Shown: positions 45,661 to 57,789 of the stretch, in pieces | How the letters are laid out: each line of letters opens with the position of its first letter | How positions within the stretch are numbered: position 1 is the first letter of the stretch | From: Casuarius casuarius | Lineage: Eukaryota; Chordata; Aves; Casuariiformes; Casuariidae | Length of the DNA stretch: 64,000 bases | Assembly: GCA_003342895.1 (NCBI GenBank) | Contig: PTFA01000029.1 | Span: 124,001-188,000, forward strand | Direction: 5' to 3' | Position numbers and translations under genes: made by a program | The notes under the pieces: generated by a model | What the model was told of the DNA's origin: nothing | What the model saw: only the letters and a program-made list of their open reading frames with translations | The model's database searches: none

Positions 45661-48600
45661 TCCCCCCCCCGAAATTCTGCAATTACCAAAATATTCTTGG
45701 AGACTTTGCGCACTTTTTCTGCTCTTTCTTTGTAAAAACGCGTAACATAATCCAGTATGTGAGCACACTGGGACTTTTTTAGTATATACTTTCCTAACAA
45801 TACAGTATTGATGCTAATGTCTTTGCACCTTATCAGTATTTTTTTTCCCCTTGGGGAGAGTGTTTAACTGTTTTTGCTTGATTTTTCTACCGTCCTTAAT
45901 ATATAATGAGAAGCAAATCCCTGATTTGCTCTTGTTTGTTTTATTTATACCGCAGGAGGGATGTACATTTCAAAATACAGTTATAAAGGGGAGTTACTAA
46001 CACTTAATTCAGAAGAATATTTGTTTACAGGTAAATAAATTTGACATACTGCATGACTAGTAATTACTTTTATGTAGTAGTTAATTTCCTGATGACAGCC
46101 ACAACATTTGTCTGAGTTAATAGATTTAAAGACACTGTGGAGCTAGCTTTCATTTTTTAAATAGGAGGGTTTTCACTGTGTACGGTGTTTATGGAACTGC
46201 TTTTTGGTGTGCAGCAGTGGTAAATCAAATTTAAAAATCGATCCAATGTCTGCATGTAACCTGTAGCTCCAGCATTCACTTTCTGGCTTATAAAATGCCC
46301 TTATTACAGTAAGAATTAAATAGGATGGTGGCTGACTTCATTTGTTTGGGGGACAGAGCAAAACTTTTGTTATGAGCACTTTAAAATGGAATTTGGTTAA
46401 CTGCATCTTAAATTAGTACAAAAATTCTGTGCAGCACAGCTCTTATATGAGCATAAACTGTAAAAGGACTTGTTCTTGTTTGGGAACATAAAGAGGATTT
46501 TGTCTAGCCTGTGTCTTTGACAGAGTATGAAGAAGTTGTCTCTTTTCTGCCCTCACTCAGTTTTGAAACATGCAGCTTAGTTTGTCCTATCAAACTCTAG
46601 CTGTGGTTGCAGCTTGGACAGCTGAATGTCGTAATCCCAGCCCATCACTTGAACAAAATTAACCTCCTGTCTATTGATCAGTAAAGACATGAGAGCACAA
46701 GGCATTTCAAACTGCAGTTTTGTTAACCTAGATTATGCCCATAGGTTGAAAGAAGGTGGACGTGGTTTTAGAGATTTTTTTATTTTGTGCTCAGTTTACA
46801 ATTTTTCCGATAGCTCTCAGTTAGAGCAGCTTTTCCAAACCTTGTGAAAAGCTGTATGTGCTGTCATTAAATACCTGTTTAGACATGGTGTTATTCTTAA
46901 TGGAACATCACATGGGCTGATAGCAAATATTAGTGACCACGCCTAACGCGAGGCCCTCAATGCGTTTTTGTAAAGCAAGCTAAGATGCTGGAACAACTGG
47001 TCCTCGTACGCTTTTGTGAAAGTTCTCCGTCTGGATTTGGCAAGTGGGTCATGGCGCAAAGCTACCGGGTGTTTAGAGCGCCTTGAAAGCATTGGAACCA
47101 TTGCTGCTCCTGTGAAACGCTGAAGGTAGGATTTGCATATTGCAGGAGATGTGCTTCACTGGTCAAAGCCTGGTGGGGACACCTATCTATACGCTCTACT
47201 TAAAATGTTGGCTAGAGCCCAACTTTGTCGTGTCCATGCTGTTTACGTGCAATTGGCTGTCTGCTGTGAGCTTAAAATGAGATCTGGGATGTACTGCAGG
47301 AAGAGAGCTTAGGTTGTTCATGATATCCCTTGTCATGGGCCTAAGTGCACACGCTTCTACTGCCCTGCAGTTGGCTATTTATCTTGGCTGCTCTTGTGAC
47401 AATGTCATGCGGCCAAGGTAGGCAGGCAGGGGCTGCTGGATCCTTTTTGGAGGGGTCCTGGTGTTGTGCGTTACGAGAACGTGTAGGATGTTAGGGCGCA
47501 AGGCGTCCTGGGAATGTTGTAGCCATGCCACGCCAGAGCAGTGGGTGTCCAGTGACAGGCACGGTGATGGGGCAAAGTGTTAGTCCAGGAACATGCTTTG
47601 TGTTAACCTGATTTCTGATCCAGGTGAGCTGGTACAGTCTAGACGCAGCCTAACGTGCCAGGTGAGGCAGGGACAGGACTGAGGTTAGATGTGTTCCTCT
47701 TTAAATCTCTTGCTTACTCTCCCTCATGAAGGTGAGGTGATAATCATAGATACTTCTGCATCCTGTGAGCTTAAGTTTCAGCTTCAGTGTTATGGAAGAA
47801 TTCATTTTCTTCCTGCTCTGCTTTAGAGTGTACATAGAAATGAATATAAAATTTCACCTTGGGAAGAGGGCAAGGAGGACAGATTTTTCTCTTCACTTTT
47901 GTTTGGGTTTGGAGACAAAAGAAGGGGAGCATAATAGGAAGAAGAGAATAAGGTAAGGTGCTCTAACGCAGCCATCCCAAATACGGGAAAGGCAGTTCTG
48001 CTCCACCTTTTGTCGGAAGGTCAGTTTGAGTCTTTAGAGTAGGTTTCACTGTTGCAGTGCATAGGGAAGTGAGTTATCTCATTATTTATGAAGAATTTAA
48101 TAACCTTTAAGGAATTAATATATGCATAATGATTTACTGCACTTCGGCCTCATAAGGAATATTTGGCTGTTGAAAAAGGTATTACAGAAATGTGTATTGA
48201 GAAACAAACAAGCAAAGGGGTTTGAATGCTAAGAGAAAGACAGAGTTGTTTAGCTTTTGACAGCGTTCAGTCATGTGCAGACACAGGCTGGAGCAGTCAG
48301 GTCATACTTACCTCAGATGCCCTCCGTTCACTGGGAACCATTCCTAGATGGCCATAAATGAAGACTGTAATCATTCCTCTCTCTTTTTTTTTTTTCCCTC
48401 CTCCCCTCAGGATTTTATGCAAAAGAAACTTTCTCTGGTTTACCCATCTTCAGTAATACATTGACCTGTAGTTACTTCTCCATTACAAGAAATTGCTATT
48501 ACTTGTTGCCACTGTTTTCAATACTGTCCTTTATTAAAATATATTAGGCACAATTTGAATGTGTATTGTAAAATATAGCAGATAGAGCGGGTTTGCTGCT

Positions 48601-50439
48601 GTTGGAGCTGTGTATGGACATCTTATTGCACAGTGAGAGGTTCCTGGCTCTGAAATAGCTTGAGAAAAATCCCCCCCTCACGAAATTACACTTCCCCATA
48701 GCTGACTGAAGGACCAAGCAGGAGCCCATGTTGCAGGCTGGCATTAGGGCATGTTTCGTGCCCCACTTGATTGTACCATGCAAACCTGTCTGCTGTGCAC
48801 GACTGCTTCGTTATGTCCCCTTTGCCTTCTCTTTCCCCTTGGAGGAGGTGAGCAGGTAAAGATGCATCCCCGATAGCAGAGTTACAGTAGTAAGTAGGGG
48901 AATATTTGTTGTGTAGAAATTGCACAGAGAAGTCAGGCCAAACTTACTGGGACACCACAGAGGCTAGAAAAAATAGTTCCTCTGAACTTTGGTTTTCTTT
49001 GCTGATCTGTTTTCTGGGCTACATTGTTATTCTAATTCAGATTGTGAGATGACAGTTTAGCCTATGACAAGTGGGAGGTTGCTAAGTGGAAGTCTGGGCA
49101 AGTGTTAACCCAGAAACAGCTGGAGAAATTTAGCTCATGATTCCAGAATTTTGTGCCTCCTCCCCTTTTTCTGTTTTTACTAATGGGATTGTCCTTTCTG
49201 CAAACCAGCTTTGCTCATAGCTTTCTTTTTTACATATGATTATTGAAAAGGATGTTGATCGTTTAATGCAGTTAAGTTGTTAAATTCGAAACACAGAGGT
49301 AGGTTGCACAGTCCCCATATTCTGTTATGGCATGATGTTACAAGTGTTAACTGTCACACCTTGGTGTTCCATTTTCAGACTTAAGCTGTGATAATTTTAA
49401 GGGTTTTGTTCAACACTTTACAAATTGCTTGATGCTTAAACGAAGCCTTTAAATGAGGCCTAGTCTCCTGTTGATGTCAACAGGTAAGTCTAGCTCGCGT
49501 GACCACCGTGCATGGATTCTTGAAAGGAGAATGAAAGCCTGCCATGTTGGTCAAGTTGTATTTTACTTGCTCCTCTAAAGGAGTTTGTTCGTAGACAGCT
49601 CTGGTAGCTGTGGGTTACTGGTCTCCATTCTACAACCTATGGTTTTCTCATGTTTGTTTGTGAAATCAAAGAATTCTTATGTGTCTGTTCCAATGTCATA
49701 TTTTGTGTGTGTGTTCCCTCCCTTAGGCAAACCTCTTATCTGTTTCTTGGAGTTGGTAATTATAAGCACTGAGACATGGCAGATTTGTAACTCGGAAAAA
49801 ACAGCATATTTCTGGGGAAAAAAGAAAAAAAATGTTGCAGGTGATGATGAGGGATAGTGATGAACAGTGGAAGTCCACAGGCAAGAGTATCGAGGGACTG
49901 ACCTCCTTTCTCTCCCAACTTCTTCCAGTCAATTTCTGTTTCCAGTGACTGAGATTGTTCACATTTATCTTCCTTGCTTGGAAGACTCTTTTAGAGCACC
50001 GGCAATGAAATGTGCAGGCCCCCCCCCTCCCCTGCTGGGGACTTAGGTTAGATTTGTTTTGGCCATGTGTTGCTTCCATCCAAGGTTGTCTTAGTGAGTT
50101 AAGTGGGGTTAGGTGCTTTTTAATCTTGTTTCTAATGAATGGATATCACCTGTGTACTGGCAGATAATTGATGCACATGTGCCAAATCCATGCAGAGATG
50201 GCATATATTTGTTGGGGCGGGCAATGTGGTCTCTCCACATTTGAGGAGAGACTCCTATAAAAGCTAGGTCTTTGGCTGAAGGAGGGAAGGGTGTTATGAA
50301 TGCTGCTAGGTTCATTTATATTAAATTTCTTAATTATTGCTAGCAACTTGGCACCAATTACATTTTTGATCACCCAAGTAATACCAAATGGAATGGAAGT
50401 ATGGACACTTCTGAGAGCACAGAAGTCATTTAAAAAACA

Positions 50440-51150
50440 AACAAACAGAAATTTACACCACAGGCAGAAAAATAATCAGATTCAATTTAGGAAAATAATA
50501 AAAGCTAATGCATCTGGGAAGAAATTACTTTCAATGAGGGAAGAGAAACGTGAAGAACGTTTCTGTGGTAGGCAGCCACAAACTAAACACATTTTTGGTA
50601 ACATGCAAGAATTTTGAGCTATTTACACAGGGACTTCGTCTCATAAAGCAGAGTGGTAAAAATCTTAAATCGTGTTTACATGCATGTATTTCATTGCTAG
50701 AAAGACAACAGCAAACTGGTGTGTTCAGAGAAGAACAATAAAATTGATGTAGGTGCTGATTTTTGACAAGAAAGTTACATGAGCTTATCTGAGATTCTTT
50801 GTGTATGTTTAAGACAGGTAGAAGTTATGATATCAAAGATAGAAAAGACAATTTTTTGCAGGAAGTCCAGGAGATTTGAGTGGGATTAACAGGAGGAGAT
50901 TGAAGCTAGCAAAATCTGAAGCAGAATATTGGGAATTCTTCCTGTCAGAAGTATATCTCTAAGGTGCGCTGTGTATTAGCTGATAGCCTGAGATGCATTG
51001 GATGGTAAGGAGAACCTTCAAAAGAAGTTCTGGAAGTCTCGATACCAGGAAATATTTAAAACGAGACTTTGTTAGATCTCAGAAGTCTTTGTTGTTGTTG
51101 TTGGAAAGAGTTTGATGTTGCTGGAGGGATGGAAGAAGTCTACTGGGCAA
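50440..51150 (+). mobile_element. Ancient CR1/L3-type LINE, 3' portion
   Basis: Ordered similarity to old amniote CR1-type 3' ends is visible. The blocks are GTGTTCAGAGAAGAACAATA, then ATGAGCTTATCTGAGATTC, GTTATGATATCAAAGATAG, GGAGATTGAAGCTAGCAAAA, TTCTTCCTGTCAGAAG and AATATTTAAAACGAGACT. These correspond to 'ttcagagaagagcaacaaaa...gatatcaaag...gttgaagctagacaaa...attcttt..tgtcagag...tttaaaacaagactgga'. No intact coding capacity remains. The left boundary is approximate. Confidence 0.6.
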
Positions 51151-51397
51151 AGTCTCGCATCCACCTCTGATCTAGTGTGAGCGCTACTGTGAGCGTGCCC
51201 ACGATCAACCTGCTTAGTGAAGATGCAAGACTTTAGCAGGCACTTATTTCAGCACCTCCACCCTGTAAGATATAAAATCCTTGTGAAGAGCAAAGCCCTC
51301 ATTTAGTATTTGTAATAATAATAAAAAAAGCAATGAAAGCTACTCCCCGTTGTATCCATTACTGTATGTATGTGACAAGCTTCCAAATGATGGTGCA

Positions 51398-51418
51398 CTC
51401 TTCTTTTCATCCTTTTAG
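51398..51418 (+). other. AKT1: Splice acceptor of the AKT1 exon carrying the start codon
   Basis: The tract CTCTTCTTTTCATCCTTTTAG is a long pyrimidine run ending TAG at 51418, followed by AAATAGCTGG. It is the best acceptor within 150 bases upstream of the AKT1 ATG. A weaker alternative, TTTCAACAG, ends at 51500. Confidence 0.65.
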
Positions 51419-51548
51419 AAATAGCTGGGAAGCAGAAAAAGGAAAAAAAAATAACATCCTTTTCGTGGACCCTTCTGCTGGAGTTCAGAAATTTCAACAG
51501 AGCGATCTTTTGACGTAAACTGGTATTTCAAGAGACATTCCTGCCATT
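51419..51548 (+). other. AKT1: AKT1 5' untranslated part of first coding exon
   Basis: From the inferred acceptor to the ATG there are 130 bases. An in-frame TAA at 51516-51518 closes the frame upstream of the ATG, so the N-terminus cannot extend within this exon. Confidence 0.6.
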
Positions 51549-51594
51549 ATGAATGAAGTAGCAATAGTGAAGGAAGGGTGGCTTCACAAACGAG
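51549..51594 (+). CDS. AKT1: AKT1 first coding exon (start of the PH domain), partial gene
   Basis: The 46 coding bases give M-N-E-V-A-I-V-K-E-G-W-L-H-K-R and one base of the next codon, then a perfect donor CGAG|GTAAGT. This is the N-terminal strand of the AKT pleckstrin-homology domain, which binds PtdIns(3,4,5)P3 and PtdIns(3,4)P2 at the membrane before kinase activation. The 46-base coding length and exon phase match AKT genes. The A-I-V-K-E-G-W-L-H-K-R series separates AKT1 from AKT3 (T-I-V-K-E-G-W-V-Q) and AKT2 (V-S-V-I-K-E-G-W). The second residue Asn rather than Ser is the form I recall for chicken AKT1. Divergent ZBTB42 supports this. An in-frame stop lies upstream. The next exon (E-Y-I-K-T-W-R-P-R) was not found in the window, so the gene continues to the right. 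Confidence 0.93.
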
Positions 51595-53379
51595 GTAAGT
51601 GTTTGTTCCTTGCGGGAATACTGGGTGTTTGGTCATTCGGCAAATTGGCTTTCTCTCTCAGGGTGATTTCTCATTTAATGACGTATCTTTAAGTAGTAAA
51701 TTCTTATTTTCCCGTTCCTCATAATTGGAAACTGCATATAAGGAATGTGCATGACTTTCTGTTACGTTTGAGAAAGCACAGGTATAAGGGGTTTTCTCTG
51801 GGTGTGTGCGTGTGTACAGAAAACTGTGCCAACTGTTTAGTTTGAAAATGATTTTAAAGATAGCGTCGGAAAGAGATGCTACTTGGAGAGCTAAACTGTA
51901 GCAGATTTTGTTGTTTTACATGGAGGTTTGTAACTTCTCTGTGCGCGTACACTGCTAGAAGGTAGAATTGTCTTGGGGTAAATCTTCATTTGAACAGTGA
52001 AAAATATGCCTGTATTTTGTGAGCAATGCTGTGCTCTTGCAGAGAGACTCGCTAGAGAAAGCGTTGTTTTGTTTGTGGCTGAACCACTCTTGGTACCAGC
52101 ATCCCAGACATGAAGAACAGCCTTGAGTTTTGTGCACTCTGTGCATTTCTGTTTTACTGCTAATGAAATCTGATTTTTATAAAAAGTCTTTATTCTTGGC
52201 TGGGTGGGGAAACTGAAATAATGTAGTCACATGTATCATTATGCTTTTTGCATTCTTAGATGTTTTATTACCAAAACACTGGGTTGTTTGAGGGGTTTTT
52301 TTGGTTTGTTTCAAGTACTATGATGCTGCTCCTAGAGGGTACTTGGCTTACCTGTTTCTTTGTATTGTACTATCACTTCTTGGAAAGGAGAGAATGATGT
52401 TAGGTACTTTCCGTAATCTCATCATTTTTTTTGGACCAAAAACAGAATTTGTGTGCTCCAGCAGTAAGGAAGCTTGCTGGTTCTGCAGACTCAGGATTTT
52501 TCTAGAGGATTTGCAACAGCTTGCCTGGAGGTGCAAAGGTACAGCATAATTATTTTTGGAAGAAAATGGAAGTATGTTATCCGAACCTCGATAAAGGTGG
52601 CTGGTTCTTCTGCAAGAAGAGTAAAGTTGATAATCCAGGTTTTAAAAGGGTGGAAATGCATATCTCTGACAGTTGGATATACAGTTTAGTTTTGCAAGTT
52701 GTCTCATGCTCAATTTTAAAAAACACTTTGATACCATTGGTGCTGTTTTTTCATTTTTTTTTTTTTTTGTTCTGGTCTATTGCAATCTATTGCAATCAGA
52801 AGCTAGGACAGGAATGCCAGTTTCCATTGGTTATTTTAAATAATTCATTGGATAATTCTGGTAAAGCCAGGCTATCTTGTTCTGATAGTGTATTTGAGAA
52901 TTACGCTGTGTTTGGATAAAACAGGAGAAAGAAATGCAAAACTTTTTCTCATTCCCATTTCTAATCCTAGAAACTCTTTAAATCAAAGAGATACTTTAGA
53001 TTTAAATCATGTTTTTGGCCTAAGGGTTTTTTTTAACCTTCTATTGTTATAGTTCTTTCAGTATTTATCTGTAACTGAAAGATAGGAGGGAAATTTTAGA
53101 TTATTTTGTTATTTTGAGCAGCACTGTACATAATTCTAGGGGAGATGTTTATTTTAAAAAGCATGAAAATGGAATTGAAAACTGCGTGTATTGTCAGTAT
53201 GATTCAGAGGCAGATGTGTCTGAACCATTTAAAACAGTCTTGTTATATTTCAAACTTGTTTGCATTTACTCTTGAGACTTCTAATTTTCTGTATTTCTAG
53301 GATTATCATATAACTCCTTTCAAGTAAGGAGACTTCTGGAAGAGGTGTTCATAAAAGATGCCAGATCTCCAGATCTGCC

Positions 53380-53405
53380 TTTTTTTTTTTTTTTTTTTTT
53401 TTTTT
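53380..53405 (+). repeat. T26 homopolymer
   Basis: Twenty-six consecutive T residues, followed by AATTAAAG. It could be the reverse-strand tail of a retroposed sequence, but no source was recognised upstream. Confidence 0.9.
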
Positions 53406-56400
53406 AATTAAAGAAACAGATTATTATATTATGACAAGATTATCTGCTGAACATATTTCCATTACTCCCACCCCAAAATGGTACCGTGCCTGGTCTGCAT
53501 ACTTGAGATTGAAAACTTCTGCCCAAATTATTAATTGCATCTTGGTGCTTTTTGGATGCCAGTAAACCCCATCTTTTTAACCTGCTCCCCAGTGCTTGTC
53601 CCTTTTCTGCCTTCTTGACACATGTGGTAACACGTATTTCATTCCACTTGGTTGATTTTTGCGATGGTTAATTTGGTATTGTCCATGTGAGGTTTCAGAA
53701 AGCAATACTATGTCTCCTTCTTGGCTTGCTGGTATGCTATCTGCGTCAGCTCCGTTACTCTCTTAGTTTTCTTAGCTGTTTTCAGATCAATTGAGAAATT
53801 CAGTTCTCTTGGTTGAGGTGGGGGGCCAGGGAGACCGATCCACTTGTATGTGTTTGTCTGCTTTGTAAAGGATTTTTTTGTCATCTGTATTTATTGTCAG
53901 ATAGATCCGCACTTGAAAAAGACCCTATCAGTTTACTAGCTCTGCAAGATTAAGTGCTTCAGCCACAAGATGTTTCCCAAACCGGTGCCTGATACTGTGA
54001 ACTTCTGAAATAAGGCATAAACAATAATTACTACAGGGAGGGACTGCTAAAGGAGGATTTCAGATCTAGGAAAAGTGTATCGTTTGTCTTTTGGATAACT
54101 TATAAAGCCGAGGGTTGGACTGCTTGTGGCCTTTAAAGATCCTAGGGCTTTCCACAGGCAAATATTTTAAGTAGTGATTGGCCAAACTCCAGATTGGGCA
54201 ATTACGTTCTGTCTACCTAAAATTCCCCCTGTAGCTTCAGTTGGATATGGTATCTATTAGCTCCTGTCTTAAGCAGCTGAACGGTGTGGATGTGTGCAGT
54301 TAAACAGTTGCTACATCTCACCCCAGCAGTGGCTTAATTTTGGTGGTTTTAATGATTTGTGTGCATATAAGTCAGCCTTCAAAGTGCTCTGGAGCCCTTC
54401 TGGATGGCAGGTGTATATAAGCATAAAGCTATCAGGAGCAGGTGTTTTGGCCTGGCAGGGAAATAGCAGGGCTTTCTAGAATTTGGGGTTATTTTCTTCT
54501 GTCAGCTTGCTTTAGATTTCTGTTGTTGTTTTCAAGATTAAAAATACAAATGGAGAAATGAAATTAAACATCTCTGCCTGGCCGAGAATTCTTGGCAGTT
54601 CTGTAAGTCGATCGCTTAAAGGAAGTTCTACTTCCAGTAGCACAGATGTTTGCTTGTGCGGAGGCCAGAGTCATCTCCATGACATGTCTAACCTCAAGCA
54701 GGCAGAAATGTAAGAATTCATGAATGAACTTTTTTTTTTCTTTTCCCAGTTGGCAGCACTTGGTGCTGTTACTCTAATCACAGTGAGGCGATAGACTCTT
54801 ACATGCAGACAAAAGCAGTAGTTAAAATCCTAGCTGCTTTTTCAGAACCGCATGGCTGAAGTGGTTACACAAACACATTGAAAACTTGGGGTGAGAAAAC
54901 TCGGTTTTAGGATTGGTGTACCGTGTATGTGTCTGGCCTTTGTACTCCCTGGCTGTGTTATGTTGGAGGATTATCGGGAATGAGTGAAGGAAGAGGGGTA
55001 GCTGCTGAGGTGCCATAATCATGACTGAATATGAAGGAGCAAGGGGAAAATTATTTGTCCTAATTGCTGCTTGTTGAAATGCTGAGGTTATTGATTTTCT
55101 AGATATCTGTCATGAGCATCCTAACTTCTGGCCCTGTGATAGGGAATTTTTTAGATAAAAAAGGTGTACCTGAATGTATTTTGTCTAATTTCCTGATCCA
55201 TTTTAAAGGTCTTGTTGGATTTCTCGTATCTTTCTGCTCTGGTCTCTGTTCTGTAAAGGTCCTTCTGTTGTCTTCAGTCTTTTTTTATTTTTATTTTTTT
55301 TATTTTTTAGCCTTTCTGCAAGGCTAACAAAGAGTGGGATTGTGCATTTTTATACTCTGTCATCTCCGTCTTCCCCAGTATGTCCGGTTTTCTTATTAGG
55401 GCATAAACTCTTATAGAAAGAAGAGTCTTTGGGGAGGGAGAGAGAGAGGGGGAGGGAAGAATGTACACTGACATTTAAAAAAGGAAATAGAAATCTAGAT
55501 TTCTCACTCTGAGAACTCTGAAGCAATTACAAGCAACGGAAGGGACCTGTATACTCAGCCATTAATATTTAGCGGCAAATGTGGAACTACTTTGGGGGGG
55601 GGTTTCTTTTTGTTCTTCTTTTTTTTTTTTTAATAGTATATAAACACTGCACAGTAATTTAAACTGTGAAAACCAGAACATGCCCTCCACATGTTCCTCT
55701 AGTGTGGACTTCAGGCAGATACAATTATTTGCCTAATTTGAAGTCTGGCTGTCTGACAGATGAAAATTGCTAGAGGTTTTTACATGAGGAATTATAGAAA
55801 AGATAGTTATTCTACTGCTGGAAAAAGCACTACTTTTTGTTAGAGTTACTTCTGTAATGAAATGGAGTGATACAGATGTTCTGATACATAACCAGTAGTT
55901 CTTGGTGGTTGCAAAGATCCTGGCTTGATCTCTCTTTCTGTAGCTTCACTGCATAAAATGAATGCAGGAGCTGTATATAAAATACAAGTGAAGAATTGCT
56001 GCTCTTCTGACTTTGTCTAGCAGAATAACACAGACTGTGAACGTTAGCTTTGTTGTTTTGAGCACTGGTTCATGCTTTCAGCGTTCTGTTAGTTTGGATC
56101 AAAACAGGTTCATATGATGTATGACAAGGAGTTGACGTTTAGGGGGGTTCGTCAAGCCAGTGGGTCTCTTGTGTTGCTGTTTTCCTCCACCTCTTCTTTC
56201 TTTTCTGTCTTAACCATGTCCCCTACCTCTTTTCCTATGTATGTGTGTTTTATTTTGGGGTATTCTGTGTGTGGGTGCTCTTTTGTTTTCTTGTTTTAAA
56301 CCTTGGTTTTGGCGGTCCCTGGGATGTAGCAGTGTACTTTCTTGATGACCTGCGTAAGGAGAATCCTTGAGGTTCAGATTAGTTCAAGGATCGTCTGGCT

Positions 56401-56765
56401 TTCGTGGTATTTCAAAGGATTGGCTGTGGCATTTGATACAAAGGATCCTAAGACACCTCTGAACTCTGAAGATGCCAGCTGTAGAGGGCACAGCTACTTC
56501 AGAGGAAAAACTGGGGAGAAGAGGAAAGGTAAGAAAACAAGATAGGGGCTAAACAAAGAACGGGAGGGGAGAGGTCTGTAACAGAGGGAAAGAAGTCGAT
56601 GCTACTTCCAAAGTCGGAGGTTTGGGTTTACAGGGAATTCTGTTGCTGTTCTGGTTGAAAGTAAAATATAAGCTGTATCAGTTTGTGTTTTTTCTTGTGT
56701 GTCTCTTTTTCAACACAAGGGGCAATAGTTTTGCAATGCTAGCTCTTGATTGCTTTCATTTTGCT

Positions 56766-56975
56766 TGCCCTGTTCTGGGAAAAGGGGATTGGGGAGGAAC
56801 CAGGAAATCGTGGACCAATAAATCTGACCTTGGTGGCAGGCAAGATGCTAGAGACATTAAGAAAGGATGAGATCACGAAACATCTGGAGGAACAGGAGCT
56901 GATAATGGCTAGTCAGCTAGACTGTTTTGGAGGGTAAATCTCATCTGATGGAATTATTTGTGAAGGGATCATAGG
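56766..56975 (+). mobile_element. CR1 LINE reverse-transcriptase fragment
   Basis: Frame 56746-56937 reads E-E-P-G-N-R-G-P-I-N-L-T-L-V-A-G-K-M-L-E-T and then I-T-K-H-L-E-E-Q-E-L-I. This is the decayed form of the LINE/CR1 reverse-transcriptase segment 'GNYRPISLTSVPGK..E', followed by the 'H-L-.-.-.-.-.-I-..SQHGF' segment. The tyrosine and arginine of the conserved N-Y-R-P-I are altered here to R-G-P-I, and the frame ends soon after at TAA, so it is dead. It lies in sense orientation within the AKT1 intron. Confidence 0.75.
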
Positions 56976-57770
56976 AAACAGGCTGGATACAGTGATTGTA
57001 GAAAATCTGGTGTGACAAGGGAGTCAGATGCTGAGAAATACCTAATACGATGTAACTGTACTGTACAACATTTCTGAATGCTGAAAAAGCAAGTATAGAC
57101 TAGAGATTGCTCATCTTCCAAGGAGCAGACTACTTAAATTTTTGCCCATCTCTGGTACTCTTCAGTGTCCTTTCTGAAGTCTTTCTGACCAGAGCATTTT
57201 TGTGCATGAAAACTTTTTAAGCCACAGCTTCACGTTTTTGAAGGACAAAGTCCATGTGTTTTTATCAATAAAAATTACCCCCCAAAATTGTATTCTAAGT
57301 TTTCTCCCCACTTTTCTGTAAAATACTTTAATCAAGTCTTTAGAGAAGTCATGCTAGGTTAGATAGTTTTCTCTCCGTTTATAAACGGATTATCTGGAAG
57401 TGATATTTGAGCGATACTGAACGCATTCTCTGTTTGAATGACAAAGAGGAAGAGCTCAGATGTAGATTCCCAGATTGCTTATGTCGGTTCTGGAAGTTTA
57501 CTTTCATATTCTGTTTTATTGTTCATCAGAAGCTAAACAAACTAGGTCTCAAATTTATCTTTCAAAGTGGGGTAACATCATAAATGACTCTGTTACTTGT
57601 TGTTAAAAGAGATTTGGGAATGAGGGATCTAGGACGTGGCAAACCTTGTTTAAAGTGAGCTGGTAATGCTTTATGCAGTGTATTATACAGAACCTGCCTG
57701 TGTCGTCTTTGATCCTCTCTTTCATGGTTCCTTTATTTTGGAGGAGAAGGGAAAAAAAATAGGCCTGTGC

Positions 57771-57789
57771 AAAAAAAAAAAAAAAAAAA
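57771..57789 (+). repeat. A-rich homopolymer of about 19 A
   Basis: An A run in the AKT1 intron, with a second T run shortly after (about 57816-57825). No parent retroposon was recognised. Confidence 0.8.

Larger units (their letters stand above)
45661..51418 (+). other. AKT1: Probable first intron of AKT1
   Basis: AT-rich noncoding sequence joins the CpG island to the acceptor at 51418. No coding exon is recognised in it. It contains a decayed CR1 near its 3' end. The intron call depends on the first exon being in the CpG island. Confidence 0.5.

Noticed and set aside
44152..45768. Long open frames on both strands across 44.2-45.8 kb
   Set aside because: They run through the 748-base gap; the flanking Pro/Arg/Gly-rich translations are typical of CpG islands, not proteins.
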